From assembly GCA_017590115.1 (NCBI GenBank), contig JAGGNK010011003.1, positions 2,368,558 through 2,432,557 on the forward strand: a stretch of DNA of 64,000 nucleotides, read 5' to 3'. The DNA comes from Montifringilla adamsi (taxonomy: Eukaryota > Chordata > Aves > Passeriformes > Passeridae). A program made the position numbers and the translations under genes. The notes under the pieces were generated by a model. It was given only the letters and a program-made list of their open reading frames with translations, did not search any database and was not told the DNA's origin. Below, piece after piece: positions 20,180 through 33,149 of the stretch (the stretch's first letter is position 1; every line of letters starts with the position of its first letter).

Positions 20180-23100
20180 CAATAAGGAAATATGATGCTG
20201 TGTCAAGCGTGGTCTCTGTCACTGTGGGCACAACAAAAAAATGGTTCAATGGCCAACATCACTCATTTCTCAGCACACAGGCAGGACTGGAGCCCCTTTC
20301 TGCCCCAGTTTTAGCAATGGACTACTGGGTAATGTTTCACCCACATAACTTGAAGGACAGTTCCATCAACCAGGGACAGGAGTGCTGGTGGCAGAAACAA
20401 ATACAATTGCATCACAAAAAGATGGGCAGGATTGGTGGAAAATTGGGCCCAAATACTCTACTATAGCTCTCGTTGGAAACTGACTGGAGAAGAGGACAAA
20501 GGAAAGATCAGGAGAGAAAGAAGGGGAAGGTCAGGAAGGTGAGGGCAGGAACAGAGCAGGTCAGAACCTGAGCTGAGGGGGTAGTACAGGGCTGTAGCTG
20601 TCAGCTGGAGTCCAGCCTCAGCTCACAAGAGTAATAAGCGGGAGAAGGATAAGCATCTTTCTTGGCCTGAATTAATTCATTCTGTTTATGACCTGCCTTT
20701 CCTCTCCTTAAGGCAGGGCAGAAGCAATGCCTGAGCACAGGTTGCATTGAGGGGTTCACACTGGATATAATATTGGCCAATTAAAAATGGCACTTAGGGC
20801 AGTCACTTGAGGCTGCTGCACCACTTAAACACAACTATACATCAATATAGACAATATTATTTACCAACATCATGCAAGAGAGACTTCACTAATCCTTCCA
20901 GAATTTAATACTTATTAATACTTGGAGAATCTTTAATATCTGGATATTGGTCTCATTTGCTTGTAGAAACATGAGTATTTTTTCTAGCAGAGCTGCTTGA
21001 TAGATTTCATGCCTTGCTTAAGAGGCTCAGCAAAATTTTGTCATTAGACTTTTAACTTTGTCAAAACATGCCAGTTAGGTTCAATATTAGAGCTGTTCAA
21101 GCAGATCCTCCTGACTGCTAAAATTGCTTCCTTTAGATTTTTTTTTCCTGGAACCAAATGCCAGACTGTGTTGCAGTCTGCGGCAGCAGAAGTAGAACAA
21201 AGAGAGAGGGGTAAATGGTTCATTCATCCTTTTCAGATGCTAGTTCCCATGGCAGGTGAAGATATTTAACCAAATTCACCAAAGCACAGATAATTTTTCA
21301 AGTGCAATGCAGTATCTTTTATTTACACTACGGAACCAATCCAAAATTTTACAGTGGCTGGTTTTACCAGTTGACTTTTACCAGCAAAGAACATAGACTT
21401 CTTTCCAAAAAAGCATTTGCGTAGATGAAGAAAGGAGCACTGGGACAGAGCTGCTGTGATTACTGGGCTGCCTCAGCAATTCTGAGTGTTGTGTATCTCT
21501 TGTATCTCTCACATACATAAACTCAGCAGCATCTCATACAGAACAGCCTCATCTGCTTGCCAGCTCACAGACCAAACACTAAGAGAACCACAGTGGGGAA
21601 ATTTGAGGTAAGGAACAGAAATTTCCAGTGTGAGGCTCTGGTGCTCGTACATTCCAGGCAGTGATGATCTGTGACTAATACTTAAATCCTATTTTATATA
21701 TCCTTAAACAACTGCATGTGTAAAGGAAGGCACTGTAGCTCTGTGGCCATTCGAAGGTTGGATTCCAGTGGGAATCCTTCCTGAGGCAGGCAACCAGCAC
21801 ACACTGCTTGGGACTCCCTGGATATTTCCCAGCCTGTGCCTTGGGGGTGACCAGGGCTCATGAAGAAAACCAGTGTATTACTCCCACCTGGGACTGGGTA
21901 TTGGGTCTTCAGGGCATTCTCTGGGTTCTAAGAGCAGCTTGCTGGTAAAATAGGATTATTTTAATCAGCACACCTCCAATTCATATAAACAAACAGCACT
22001 TAAATAAGGCCCAGATCTTTTACAATTCTTTTCTCACAAGCATCATCTGCTAGAATGTCCCTTTCAACAAGGTGCCTCTCCACCCCCAAGTATTGTTTTC
22101 ATTCTCTTATCTGGAAGGCTGGATATGCAATGCTGCAGCACAAAACCCTTAAGCAGTACAAGGCAATCAGCTTTTCATTTTCAGCCTTCTTAAATGTGTC
22201 TGCAAATCCATGATGCAAGTGTTGAAATCAGACTGATCAGATCTCATGACATACAGATGCAGTTGCTTAAGTTAAGTGGGAATTCACTTGAAATGCAAAT
22301 GCCTTTCTTTTCAGGGATTAAATTATAAGTAACACAAAGACTGACAAAGGTTTGTGATGTTATCAGTGGCAAAAATGCAGACTGACTCAAAACCACACAG
22401 CCATCTGAATGCTGTGCACAACAGCAGCATGTGCATCTCATTTTGGGGCCTGCTACTGCAGCACTTGTCATCCATCACAAGGAAGCAAGAAGCCAAAATT
22501 TAGTGTCAGAGTGTGCTGAGAACTGCAGTGGACACAGCTACAACCTGTGCTGCCTCTCCTCTGCAGCTGGAGTACAAATTGGCCTGGATTCCTCAGAAAT
22601 CAGATTTCCCCATTCTTGGTAGTTCTTGGCATTGTTAATTCAATGGAATGAAACATGGTGCACTGGTCAATATATGGATTTAGAGATAGGAACCTCCTTC
22701 TGTTTAAATTCTGGAAATGGATCTTGTGGTGACTTTTGGCTACTTTCTTACCCAGTCAGTACCTTACTTTTTTGATTAATAAAGTGCAAGTGTTATTCAT
22801 ACAACAATCCTTATTCACCACAGGAAGCAGGGAAGGAGAGTGTCAGTGAACAGATTTCTCTCCCCTACCCAGTATCAGCTGAAAACAAGGAGAACTGTGG
22901 GATACAACTAGCAGGAGAATTCATGGAGTGTTATCTTTCTGAATTTTTAAGTAAAAGGTTACCTGTGCTATCTTTTCAAATATCTACCAGAGAGGCTCTG
23001 ATGAATCTGGAGTCCTGACTGATAACATGACTCATCTGTCAGTATCTAACAGTGATTTCCTCTTCCAGCCAGAGGGTGGACACACATGTCCTGAGAACAA

Positions 23101-26100
23101 AAAGATCCATTTTGTCCTTAATCTGCTGTCAAAATAGTACAAACATTCCCTATGACAACTGTGGAGTGAAAAAACCTGGACCAAAAATTTAATTATTTAT
23201 TTTCTAACATTTAATCTTGTCTCGGAATAACCCACTCTCTATGGCCATCTTGAAGACCTGATGAAAAACAGCACTAGAAAGAAGTTGAGTGATGTGCAGT
23301 GTCTGCCCCATTTCCTGTGGAAGCCCAACAATTTCTGCTTTTGCCACTTGTCATTTAACACAACCAACGAAAACTCATGACCTCCCAACCAGGGATATCT
23401 ATCCCAAAATGTTGGTAGAATCCTAGACTTTGAAGAGGGGCAGAATATCTGCAAATTCTTGGGCAACTGGTGAGAGCCAGAGAAGCTGGGGATGCCCCTG
23501 TGTAAACTGCTTAGGATGATCTTAAGCACTGCTTAATATAGCTTGTGCTTGTGGGAGCTGCTCCATGCGGGAGTGAGAATTAGGTTAGACTGGCACACGG
23601 CTTTAGACCAGTTAGAACAAGCTGCTGGGTTACATCCTGACCTGCAGGTGGCTATTTCAGAAGATATTAAATCACTGAAAACACATTTTTCATCTCTTGT
23701 TTTTTAGTCAATAAATAGTTGCAGTATAAAAAACAACCGAGCCAAAACACAAAACAAGTGGGACGCAACTTGAAAGGACATAAAACTCTTAATCACTTTG
23801 CCCTCTGGCTTTTAATTTTTTAATTTTTACATGTGTTTCTTTGAAGAAAGAGGAGAAAAGAACCTTGTGTTATTCCATGTTGTGTCCAAAACATCTAAGA
23901 ATAAAGCAAATGTAGGAAACAGCTGCATGTCCAAGGACAAAGTGAAGCAAGGTTCCTCCCCATGCAGGAAGCAGGCAGACCTTGATTACCCTTGGCTTTA
24001 CACAGGGAAAGCACTTAATGGCAGATAAGCTGCAAAGCAAACTGCATTAGCTGACCTTGCATTACCAGATTGCAGACCTGGAGGAAATAGCTCTGGGAGG
24101 CCTTTCCACTGCTGGAAAGCCCACCCTGAAACTTTGCTCCTATGCAGGAAATGCTGGTAACAAGTCCAAATTCTTATTGCTCCAATATGCAACTTCTGCA
24201 TTTAAATCCCATTTGGCCCAGAGCAGAGATCTGCAAAGCTCAGCTGCTGCTCTTGGTCTGAGGCTCAGCAATAAACCTGCAGCAAGTTGAAGGCTTACGT
24301 TCAATATATCTGGAATTAATTTAATGCAATTCATTTTTGCTCAAGATTAGCAATATTACAATTATTTTTAGGAGCAGATAAAGCATACACCATAGTCTTG
24401 GCGTGGACAAACCGCTGGCCATGGTCTGGATGGAGTTTTACCTCTGCAACATTTGAGTCGCTGTGATTTAGATTTGTGTTTTCAAGGTTGAGTTTTCAAG
24501 TGAAGGACACTGACGACTCAGACGTGCAGAGCAACAGTGGCACCTATTGGCAAAGGGACTGTGGCTCTGTGAGACACCCAAAATCAGCTGGGGACAACCC
24601 CCCAGCTGAATGCAGGAACCAGAAAGCATCGTCCTTGATGAAATCTTTCAGAGATGCAAGAACCCTGGTAATTGGATAAGCATTATATGGGTTTTTTAGG
24701 CTTCAAAGCCCCAGGGACATCAAAGGCAATTAGAAAAAAATTGAAAGGAAAATAGGTGAAAGTCACTGAATCACAGTTAGCTATTAGTGCTGTGCTATTA
24801 AACACATTCTCTTGAAAAAACATCTCTAAGATAATCCATAAAGAATGAATTACAATGGAATGAAAATTGGTGGATACAGAAATTCTTGCATCCACAAGGA
24901 AATCCTTCATATTTATTTTATTGCCAATAGAGCTATAAAAAGGGTATTTTTCTGTTTGTTCCCATCTGCTGGTACTTTTTGTGACAGTACCAATCAGGCC
25001 TGCATCTCTATAGCACAACAGAGCCCACATAATATCTAGAATACAGCTTAGAAAATTATACAAAGGTAGCCTTAATTCCACACAGCTCTAATCAGTTTGC
25101 TTTAAAATCTGCTCATCAATTATTTATAATTATTAAATATTTATAACAAATGAAACATTTATGTTTATCATCTACTGTGCTTTTAAAAGCAAAGCTCATA
25201 CATGGAAAAAATTACTGGCTTGATGTACGGGGAATTACTGAGATGCACAAGAACCACCCATGAAATTTGTGTGAAAACATTAATTCCAAAATCTGAGAGC
25301 TCCCCAGCCACAAGTCTGATGTGTTTTTATTGAGCCATTTAGAATTAAATATCCAACCAGAACACCTAGGGAAGCCCAAGGTAACCTGGTGAAATGTGTT
25401 CTGGTGCAGAGCTTCTGAAACAGGAGCATGCCCTGCTCCACCAGACAGGTCAGAGGGGATTAGTGATACCCGGCACCAAAATATCTCCTCTGATCTCTTT
25501 AACTGATCAGCTGTTTCCACCTGCAAATTCAGACCTTCCTCACAGGTGCCCAGCTGAACTCCTGGCAGAATGAGTCCAGGCCTGAGCTCAGTGATGGTGG
25601 AACCAAACACCAACCAGCCCAAAACAAAACCTGAATGTATCTTTATCTCAAATATTCCACACGACAAAATTTCAGACTGAATATCTCATGATATTCATGA
25701 TATACCTTAATGATAATTAAGGTTTTCCCCTTCTTTTTTTTTTTCCCCTACAAAATATAGCTGACCTAAATTATTCCAGACAAAACCCCCCAACCCCCCT
25801 GAGCCATACCTGAAAGCAATGCTGCAAGCACATGGCTGCACCAGGAATATCTCATTTATATTTCCTTTCTGGCCATTGTGAATGGGTCACAATCCCAGGT
25901 TCTGGGCCTGCACGTCTGCTTTGTGCCCACTGGCAGGGGTAAATATAGACATGATTCTTCCCAAGTTCTGCACTGCATTTGGCAGAAGTCAGTGGAGGTA
26001 GGAATGGCGAATAAAATTGAAAGATTCCTACACCCATAGCTTAGAGACAACAATTCTTGCTGAGGGAAACAGCTCTATTTAATCAGGGACAAGAACGCTG

Positions 26101-27097
26101 TGCTAGAGGTTCCATAAATAATAAATGCTCTTGTTGTGTCTAACAAAACATTTCCAAACTCACTCTAATCTTCAGAAATTACAAGGACTTTTATTCACGT
26201 CAAACCCACTGAAATAGAGGTTATTTTGCCTGTGCTTGAAGCACACATAAATCTGAGAGAATTAAGATGTTCACAGCTGCCACAGAAAAGAGGTGAGAAA
26301 ATGTGAAATTTCATCATTGCAAGTCTGCAATACTCACAAATCCATTTATTAGTAAACAAAAAATTCAGCCAAGTCATGAAAATGTACAACAGAAATTCTG
26401 GGCTCTACTGTAATATGTTAATTTTTCCGGAAGAGAAGTTATTAATGAAGAAAGTAGCATAGCCTTATAAAGAAAAGAGACAATTTGACACATAGACCTG
26501 GGGATAAAACCTCTTGAACTTGGAGACCTCTGAAATATGGATCAAGTTTGGAACTTAAATATGTTTCTCTAAGACAAGTAAATGCTCATGTTTATTCTGG
26601 CCCACTCTGATGCTGTAATTAATTTAACATACAAAATTGTAATTAATTAACATACAAAAACACAGCTCCTGAGAATCATTATAATAGGCAAAGGGTGAGG
26701 TTTTGAGGATGTGTCAGATTTATCCAAGCTTGTTTTGAGAAATTTTTTTCAGTCTCAGGGTCTTTGGTCACTTGTGTCTCAAAAGCAAGAGAGCACCAGG
26801 CTCTTCAAATTTTTGTGGAGCAAATAGATGTTTGGATACAGCTCTGTTATGAAAATGTTCCAGACAATCTTGACTGCAGGAGATCAGCCTTGTGTTTGAA
26901 TGTCTGTGACATTAAAGAGGCAGCATGGTGGCTGGAATTGATGCACATCTCTCAAAGCCAGCATATTTCTTGCCTGGAAGGAGACAAGTGTCAACCTGGA
27001 TGAGCTGTGTAAACAAGTGTTTTGGTTTGAAAAGACAGGTGTCTGCTAAGGAAGGCAGGAGCCTCTCTTGAAATGGAAAATGTAAACCCCCTCCCTC
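20180..27097. other. Intergenic, no gene recognised
   Basis: Nearly 7 kb of moderately AT-rich sequence. All open frames are short, lack family resemblance and are not flanked by matching splice sites. No CR1, LTR or satellite was recognised by eye, although old diverged repeats may be present. A short (A) run lies at about 20060-20071. Confidence 0.4.
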
Positions 27098-27280
27098 TGA
27101 ATTATTATTATAATTATAATTTTGAAGTTATATATTTGAAATTATAATTTTGAAGTATAATTTGAAATTATAATTTTGAAATAGAATTGAATTATAATTT
27201 TGAAATAGAATTGAATTATAATTTTGAAATAGAATTGAATTATAATTTTGAAATAGAATTGAATTATGATTTTGAAATTA
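27098..27280. repeat. AT-rich 24-bp tandem repeat
   Basis: Units of attataattttgaaatagaa plus ttga repeat four to five times without change between about 27160 and 27262. They are preceded by shorter degenerate copies of the same theme (attataattttgaa). The near-identical copies suggest recent expansion. Confidence 0.85.
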
Positions 27281-27563
27281 AGGTGCTCTCAGGCAAAAAT
27301 ATGGGAATAGGAATAACAGTTCTTTACTAGGAAAAATAAAAATACAAATGCAATAGTACAAACAAAAACAAAACAAAAAAACCCCCACTGACAGAGTCAG
27401 AATAGACCTGATCCCCTGTGTGTCAGGGTGGTGGCACAGTCCCATCCCATGGGGGCTCAGCCCTCCTGCAGTGCCAGCTGTGCTTCTGCTGGGGCAGGGA
27501 TCCTGCACAAGGCTGGAGTTTTCCTCTGAAGCTCCAGGGCTGCTGCAGATGGGCCTGCTCTCC

Positions 27564-27655
27564 CTCTGGGAACGCAGGGCAGGAGAAAGCTGCTCCTCTG
27601 GGAATGCAGGGCAGGAGAAAGCTGCACCTCTGGGAATGCAGTGGGCAAAGGCTGC
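27564..27655. repeat. 32-bp tandem repeat, three copies
   Basis: The unit ctctgggaatgcagggcagg plus agaaagctgcac begins at 27564, 27596 and 27628. The third copy is partial. Surrounding sequence up to 31080 shows no recognised gene. Confidence 0.75.
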
Positions 27656-27659
27656 TGTG

Positions 27660-30600
27660 CTGTCCCAGGCTCAGATTGTATCCAGGTAGGAATGCTTGGC
27701 TCCTCCCCTGGGCGGAGCATCTCCCCATGGGATGATGGAATTTTATCAGCCATGCAGGGACACTCACTGGCCATGAACAGCAGAGATCTGCTGGAGGGAG
27801 GGTTGGTTATGGAAGAGATGAAGAAAACTGCCCCATGATTAGGAGAGAACTGCCCACCTCTAACAGATGGCAAATAGAATAGCCCCAAACCAGGACAACA
27901 AGACAACAGATTCTTTGGACTGTGCTCCTCAGATGGGGCTGGGCTCTGTCAGGAACACTGATTGTGGAAAGAACTGCAGTAGTTGGGAACTTTGGATGCC
28001 CCATGGAGTGAGGGTGGTCACAGGGACTAAATGGCAGCGTTCTGGGGAGAAGAGACATGCTCTCTTGACGAGAGGTTGTTCCCTTGCTCAGGAGTCTCTT
28101 CCAGAGTTACAAATTTTCCTTGGAAGGTGCTTAAAAAGAGCTCTCCAAGACAGTTGACTGGTGAAACATCCTCACTGTTCTGAGTTTGAGCACTGCCCGA
28201 TGGGACACAAAGGCTGCCAAGTCCTGTCCTCCAAACCCCCACATCCCACTGCATGGATTCCTTTGGGAGTGGGATTCAGACCCATCCTTCTTCCACAGCA
28301 ATATGGAAAAGCTTTCTCTGATTGTACTTACACGAGGCACACAATTCCCAAAAAACTTGTGTATTTAAATTTTTATTTTTCATATTCGTGAAAAAAACAT
28401 CAAATTTTCATTAGTAACTAGGCCTTCTATTAATTTTTGTGGTGTTTGTTTCACTGAGCTGATCAGCTCTTCAAAGGCACAATCTTAAACCCATGCCATT
28501 GATGCTCTTTTGTTCCCCCCATAAGGCCAAGCAGATTTCACTTGCCACACCCCTGTGAAGACAAACTCACTGCCATGTGGAGTTGAAACACTTCAGGGGA
28601 AAAATTAATTTAATAGATTTTCAAAATAATTAATATTTAGTCCTTCTGTTCTAGACAGTGTGGCTTTCCTCATTGGAATACCATCACCCATCAGCAGGAG
28701 CTGCAGCTCCCATGAGGAATTTCATCAAAGAGCAAATACCTGAAGCAAGAGCTGCATCACCCAGCTCTGGACAGGGGCACAGAGGAGCACATCCACTGAC
28801 CCCAGTAAGACCAAGTTAGAGTAAGGCCCTGCTCATTCACCTGAACAAAGAATGGATGAACTTCCCCATAGTGACACATTCTATGCAGAAACATCTTACT
28901 AATTTATACATCGCAGTCATATTTCAAAGGAACCACTTATCTCCAAGAGCAGCTGAAAGCAACAAAATTGTACCAGCACATCCTGAGCCTGGTTTGTGCT
29001 ATGAGGAGACTCTGATGGAGACATTCTCTCAGTTCTTTCCTTTTTTCTTTCTTCCTTGTGATTTAAATCTTACACAAATTCAAAAGGCTGTTTGAGGGAA
29101 ATTTACTTCACAAAGGAATAAGTCTGGAATACTGAAGAAGTGCTGCAGAATGGAATTACTTTTTTTAATATGTAACTGTGATGTAACTCTTAAGCTTGTT
29201 GGTGCAGAGGAGAGCTGCCCTGACAGGGTATAATGGACATAATTTTGTAGTTGCAGCAATTGGGACATTGTCTCTGGGTAGAGAAGGACCCAAGTTCTAT
29301 TTAACAATGACCCATGAGGAAGTTGTTACACAAATACAAAAGTAGTTGTTCAGGAGCAGTAATGTTAAGAAGGGAAAAATCTCTGGGTACAGTCATTTTA
29401 GAGGGAGTTGCTCTTTTTTGTCACTTATTCTTTCAATTGCAAGGACCCCTGAGGACTGAATCCAAGAAATAGATCCCAGAAATGCTGCTCCCAGTTTTCA
29501 GGTGGAAGCTGGGCTCATTGAGCAGAATTTGCTGTAAAGACAAGAGAGCCCCTGGCTAGGAGAGCTCCCAAACCTCCCAGCTCTTCAGTATTCCATCAGC
29601 ACTTAAAAAAGCACCCTGAACAAGCCAGGTAACTTCTTTAAAATAAGAACCCAGGACTGGCTGTGTAAATATGTACTTACCTGCTCCAGTGCTGTAAATA
29701 TGTAATTTAGGCTGCTGTCTCATGACACATTTTGTGTCTAATTTAAGGAACTCTGTGTTTGGACAGGAGGGACTGGATGCCTGTCAGGTAAATATTACAA
29801 GCTGTAAATTTTCACAGCAGATTTGACACTAAATTTGGTTAGCACTATATATAAAGTGATCATTGACCTGATGGGAATCCTTGTCCTTGACAGTGGTTGG
29901 CCTGAGAGGAGGTTCTGGCTCCATGAAGGAATGAGCCACAGTCTCCTTTAAGTCCCAAACAACTCCAGAACATCCTTGATATCAGCACTTGCAGGTTCTG
30001 CTGCCATGGAAGGTGAAAACTTTGTCCTTGCATCTCACCTCAAGGTGGGGAACACTAACCAACAGGAAAGTGCTCATGGAGAAGCATCTTAAGGGCCAGA
30101 CACTGTCTTAGCTGCTTCAGTGCCTCAGCCTAGCAGCACATAAGGAGAAAATCTTGGATTTTCAGAGTTAAAAGTAAAGCAATTTTGAGTTCCTGTAGTG
30201 ATACAGAAGCCATGGCTTGGCACATACTGCTGGCTGATAGCTGCCCAAGAGTCATCTTTCTAATTTAACCTTCTCACCTAGAGATGTCTAGAGGGATGCT
30301 GGGAGCCCCCACTGGTTTGTACAGACAAACCTGCATTTTTCCTCTGTTCCCTCAAATGCTTGAGCTTTGAAAGCACCTTTGGTTACCTCAGTGCTCTCAC
30401 TGAACAGCCCAGTCTCCATCCTTTGAATTATCAGTAATTTTCCTTTAAAATGTGTACTTAGCACAACCCCAGGGTTTGTTTTTGTAAGGCAGGCGTGGAC
30501 GTTCTCCATCACCTTTATCACTGCGTGCTGCAGGGACAGTTTGCATTCCTGCTGTTAACATAAATATTGAAAGCAAAGCACTTAACTGAGCCCCCCGGGT

Positions 30601-31080
30601 GTTTTTTCAGGCTTAAATACAACAACCCTGGCGGTAACACAAGCTCAGTAAAACCCCAGCCAGGTCAGAGCAGAGCAGGGCTGGGTCCAGAGTGACCCCA
30701 GGGATGCTGTAGGGGTGGAGGGGAGCAGCAGGTGGCAGGATTGGATCTGCTTTAGTGCTGCTGATGCCTGGACTCTGACACTGCTCAGGCTCTGCAAAGG
30801 TCCCAGTGGGGCAGAGCCCCCTCTGATATCAGGGAAATGAGTCTGCCCCTTACGGAGAAGGAATTTCTACATATTCCTTCAAACCCTGCCACATCTCTGC
30901 TCAGAGGATGCAGCTTTCCAATGTTTTGAAATCCCTGGGGGTGAAAGGTGCCATTGTTACTATTTTTATTTCTAGTTTGTTACTATTTTTATTTTTATCA
31001 AGAGTAGAAATGAGGTCAAAGAAGGGTTGAAAGTAAACTGGGCTTGATTTTATGCAACCAGCACAAAAGCAGCCTTTTCT
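27660..31080. other. Intergenic, no gene recognised
   Basis: No exon, RNA gene or known repeat could be supported here. Open frames on both strands (for example around 27800-28150) are short, overlap each other in several frames and resemble no protein family I know. Confidence 0.4.
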
Positions 31081-31084
31081 TTAC

Positions 31085-31185
31085 AGATTAAATCCCACAA
31101 TTAGCCAGTCTCAACCTGGAAACCAAGAGCTGTCTTGATTAGATTTTGGTGGCAGATCCCTGTGTAGCATCCCCCAGTGTTCCAT
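31085..31185 (+). repeat. Copy 1 of a roughly 110-bp related pair
   Basis: Shares with 33028-33143 the ordered blocks agattaaatccca, aaaccaagagctgtc/aaaccaagacctgtc, gattttggtggcagatc and cccagtgtt, in direct orientation and with similar spacing. Family unknown. Confidence 0.55.
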
Positions 31186-31859
31186 GGCTGACAGACAAGG
31201 AACACGAGGACTCTCTGTCCTCCATTAATCCATTTTTCTGGCTCTACTCAATGCCCTCACTACAGGATACATGGAAGACAACCCAAGGATGCAGCCAGCC
31301 CAAAATGACCTGCTAGGTTTTAACATCAGCTGTTTAATTGTCACACAAAAATCCCTGTGATTGACACGCTTCTACCTTCCACTCTCCATGATGCATTTTT
31401 TTACTGTTTTTGCTTTATCCAAGCAATGCTGCCCTCAGTTCTCATGTGGGAGGTGGCCCCTTGGCAGTGATTAAATCACAGGGAGGGGATGTGCCTGCAG
31501 CCAGCCAGCAGGAGAAACAGCACAGGCATTTTCACTCTTATTTCCATATTTTAAACACTTGACTAAACTTTCTCCCTGTGCACAGAGCGAAGTGCTGTGG
31601 TTGATCATTCAGACAGCTCTGTCAGCCTGTGTTTCCATGAGCACAGTCAGGCTGGGCTCTTGAGCTCTACCTGTTCCCTGATTAATGAGCTTTTGCTCTG
31701 GCTGGGCATTTCACAGAAAAGGCTTATTTTCTATTTATAGGCACTATTTGCAATGCCACCTCTGTGGCATTGAAATTCATAATCAGCAAACAGGGAAAAA
31801 TATGTTCCAGTTAATATTAAATGAGCAATGTGGGTTTTGGGGTTTGGTTTCTTTTCTTT

Positions 31860-31895
31860 TTCTTTTTTTTTTTTTTTTTTGGGGGGGGGGGAGTG
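31860..31895. repeat. Poly-T/poly-G low-complexity run
   Basis: About 20 T residues followed by about ten G residues. This is the kind of run where assembly length is uncertain. The short frames through it are artefacts. Confidence 0.9.
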
Positions 31896-31899
31896 GGGG

Positions 31900-33027
31900 T
31901 TATTTGTTTTTTTAAAGAATCGATCAATCATGAATAAAATAAAAATAACATCTCCCAGTGAACCAGTGACAGATCCAAGGTATTAAAAGTTTAAATCTGA
32001 ACACAAAGCAGTCTCAATCCCCCAAATATCAACCCTGTTAATGGGAAAATGTCAAAAATGCCTCTGAGGTTTCAGATGGCCTTTAAAAAGCAGAGCACTG
32101 GCACCAAAAACCTGAAATAATGGACCAGCTTATTACCAAGCTGGGATAAATTTCGTGGTTTTTTAAGGTGAATGTAACTTTGGCTTATGGTGCTGGTTTG
32201 ACAGTCTTAGAAATTGCAGGCATCTGCTTCTGCCTCGAGCTAAGACAGCAGGCGCAGAGGCAGGGAGAATTTATGCAGAGTGCTCTAATTTTATTCAGAT
32301 TTGTTAGAATAAAAAAGTGTACTTAGCTTCAGATGGTGAGAAATAGCAGCTTTTAAATCATGGGTTTTACAGAGATTACTGCTGTGGAATCTAGAGGGTA
32401 GAATTTGCTGGCTTCATCGTTAAAATAACATTTTTCTTTCCTTAAAACACATTGAGTCATAGCAAACTTCCAGGCCTATTTTAAGGAGACCCACGGTTCA
32501 TAATTATTGGCTTTTTTTAGAATTCTGCAGAAGTTATGTCTTTATTTTCCCATATCCTTTGGAATTCCTGTGTCAGGAGTAGAGCAGATGGCCTATATCA
32601 GATAAATATTGACATGCAGATTTACTGTAGGATCAGCCAGGGTATGACTAAGCTGAAATACCTGAGCAAAGATTTCCTCTGAAACCAGCATTTGTCATTG
32701 TCTTTCTACTCTGCTGGAAATGGCATCATAAAATATATAACACAGCAGGGTTATTTCCAGGGGAAAATCAGGAATTCTACATCATGAGATGAATTGCATA
32801 GAATATGGTTCAAAGTCAATTGAAAACAGTGGAAATCTTTCAACTGGCTGTAAAACTTATGGCCAGGCTGTTACCACACTGTTCTTAGAACTGGAACTCC
32901 TGCAGATAAAAATAATTCTATTTTTAGACCATGATGATTGCCGAGAAGTCTTTTCTTCTATTCCCTTCTCCACTTGTGCGTCAAAATTTTGGGGAGCAGG
33001 CTCCCCTATCACCCCCCTTTTCCTGTG
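31900..33027. other. Intergenic, no gene recognised
   Basis: AT-rich sequence with no supported exon, RNA or repeat. The 128-codon open frame at 32789-33175 has no family resemblance and runs into the repeated segment described next. Confidence 0.4.
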
Positions 33028-33143
33028 TAGATTAAATCCCACTCTGCCCAATTCTCCCATTCCCATCTCAAAACCAAGACCTGTCAGCAGCAGATTTTGG
33101 ATTTTGGTGGCAGATCTCTGTGCAGCACCACCCAGTGTTTTTC
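33028..33143 (+). repeat. Copy 2 of a roughly 110-bp related pair
   Basis: Direct-orientation partner of 31085-31185, about 1.95 kb downstream. Similarity stops abruptly on both sides (before agattaaatccc and after cccagtgtt), as expected for a short dispersed repeat. Confidence 0.55.
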
Positions 33144-33149
33144 CTTTGG

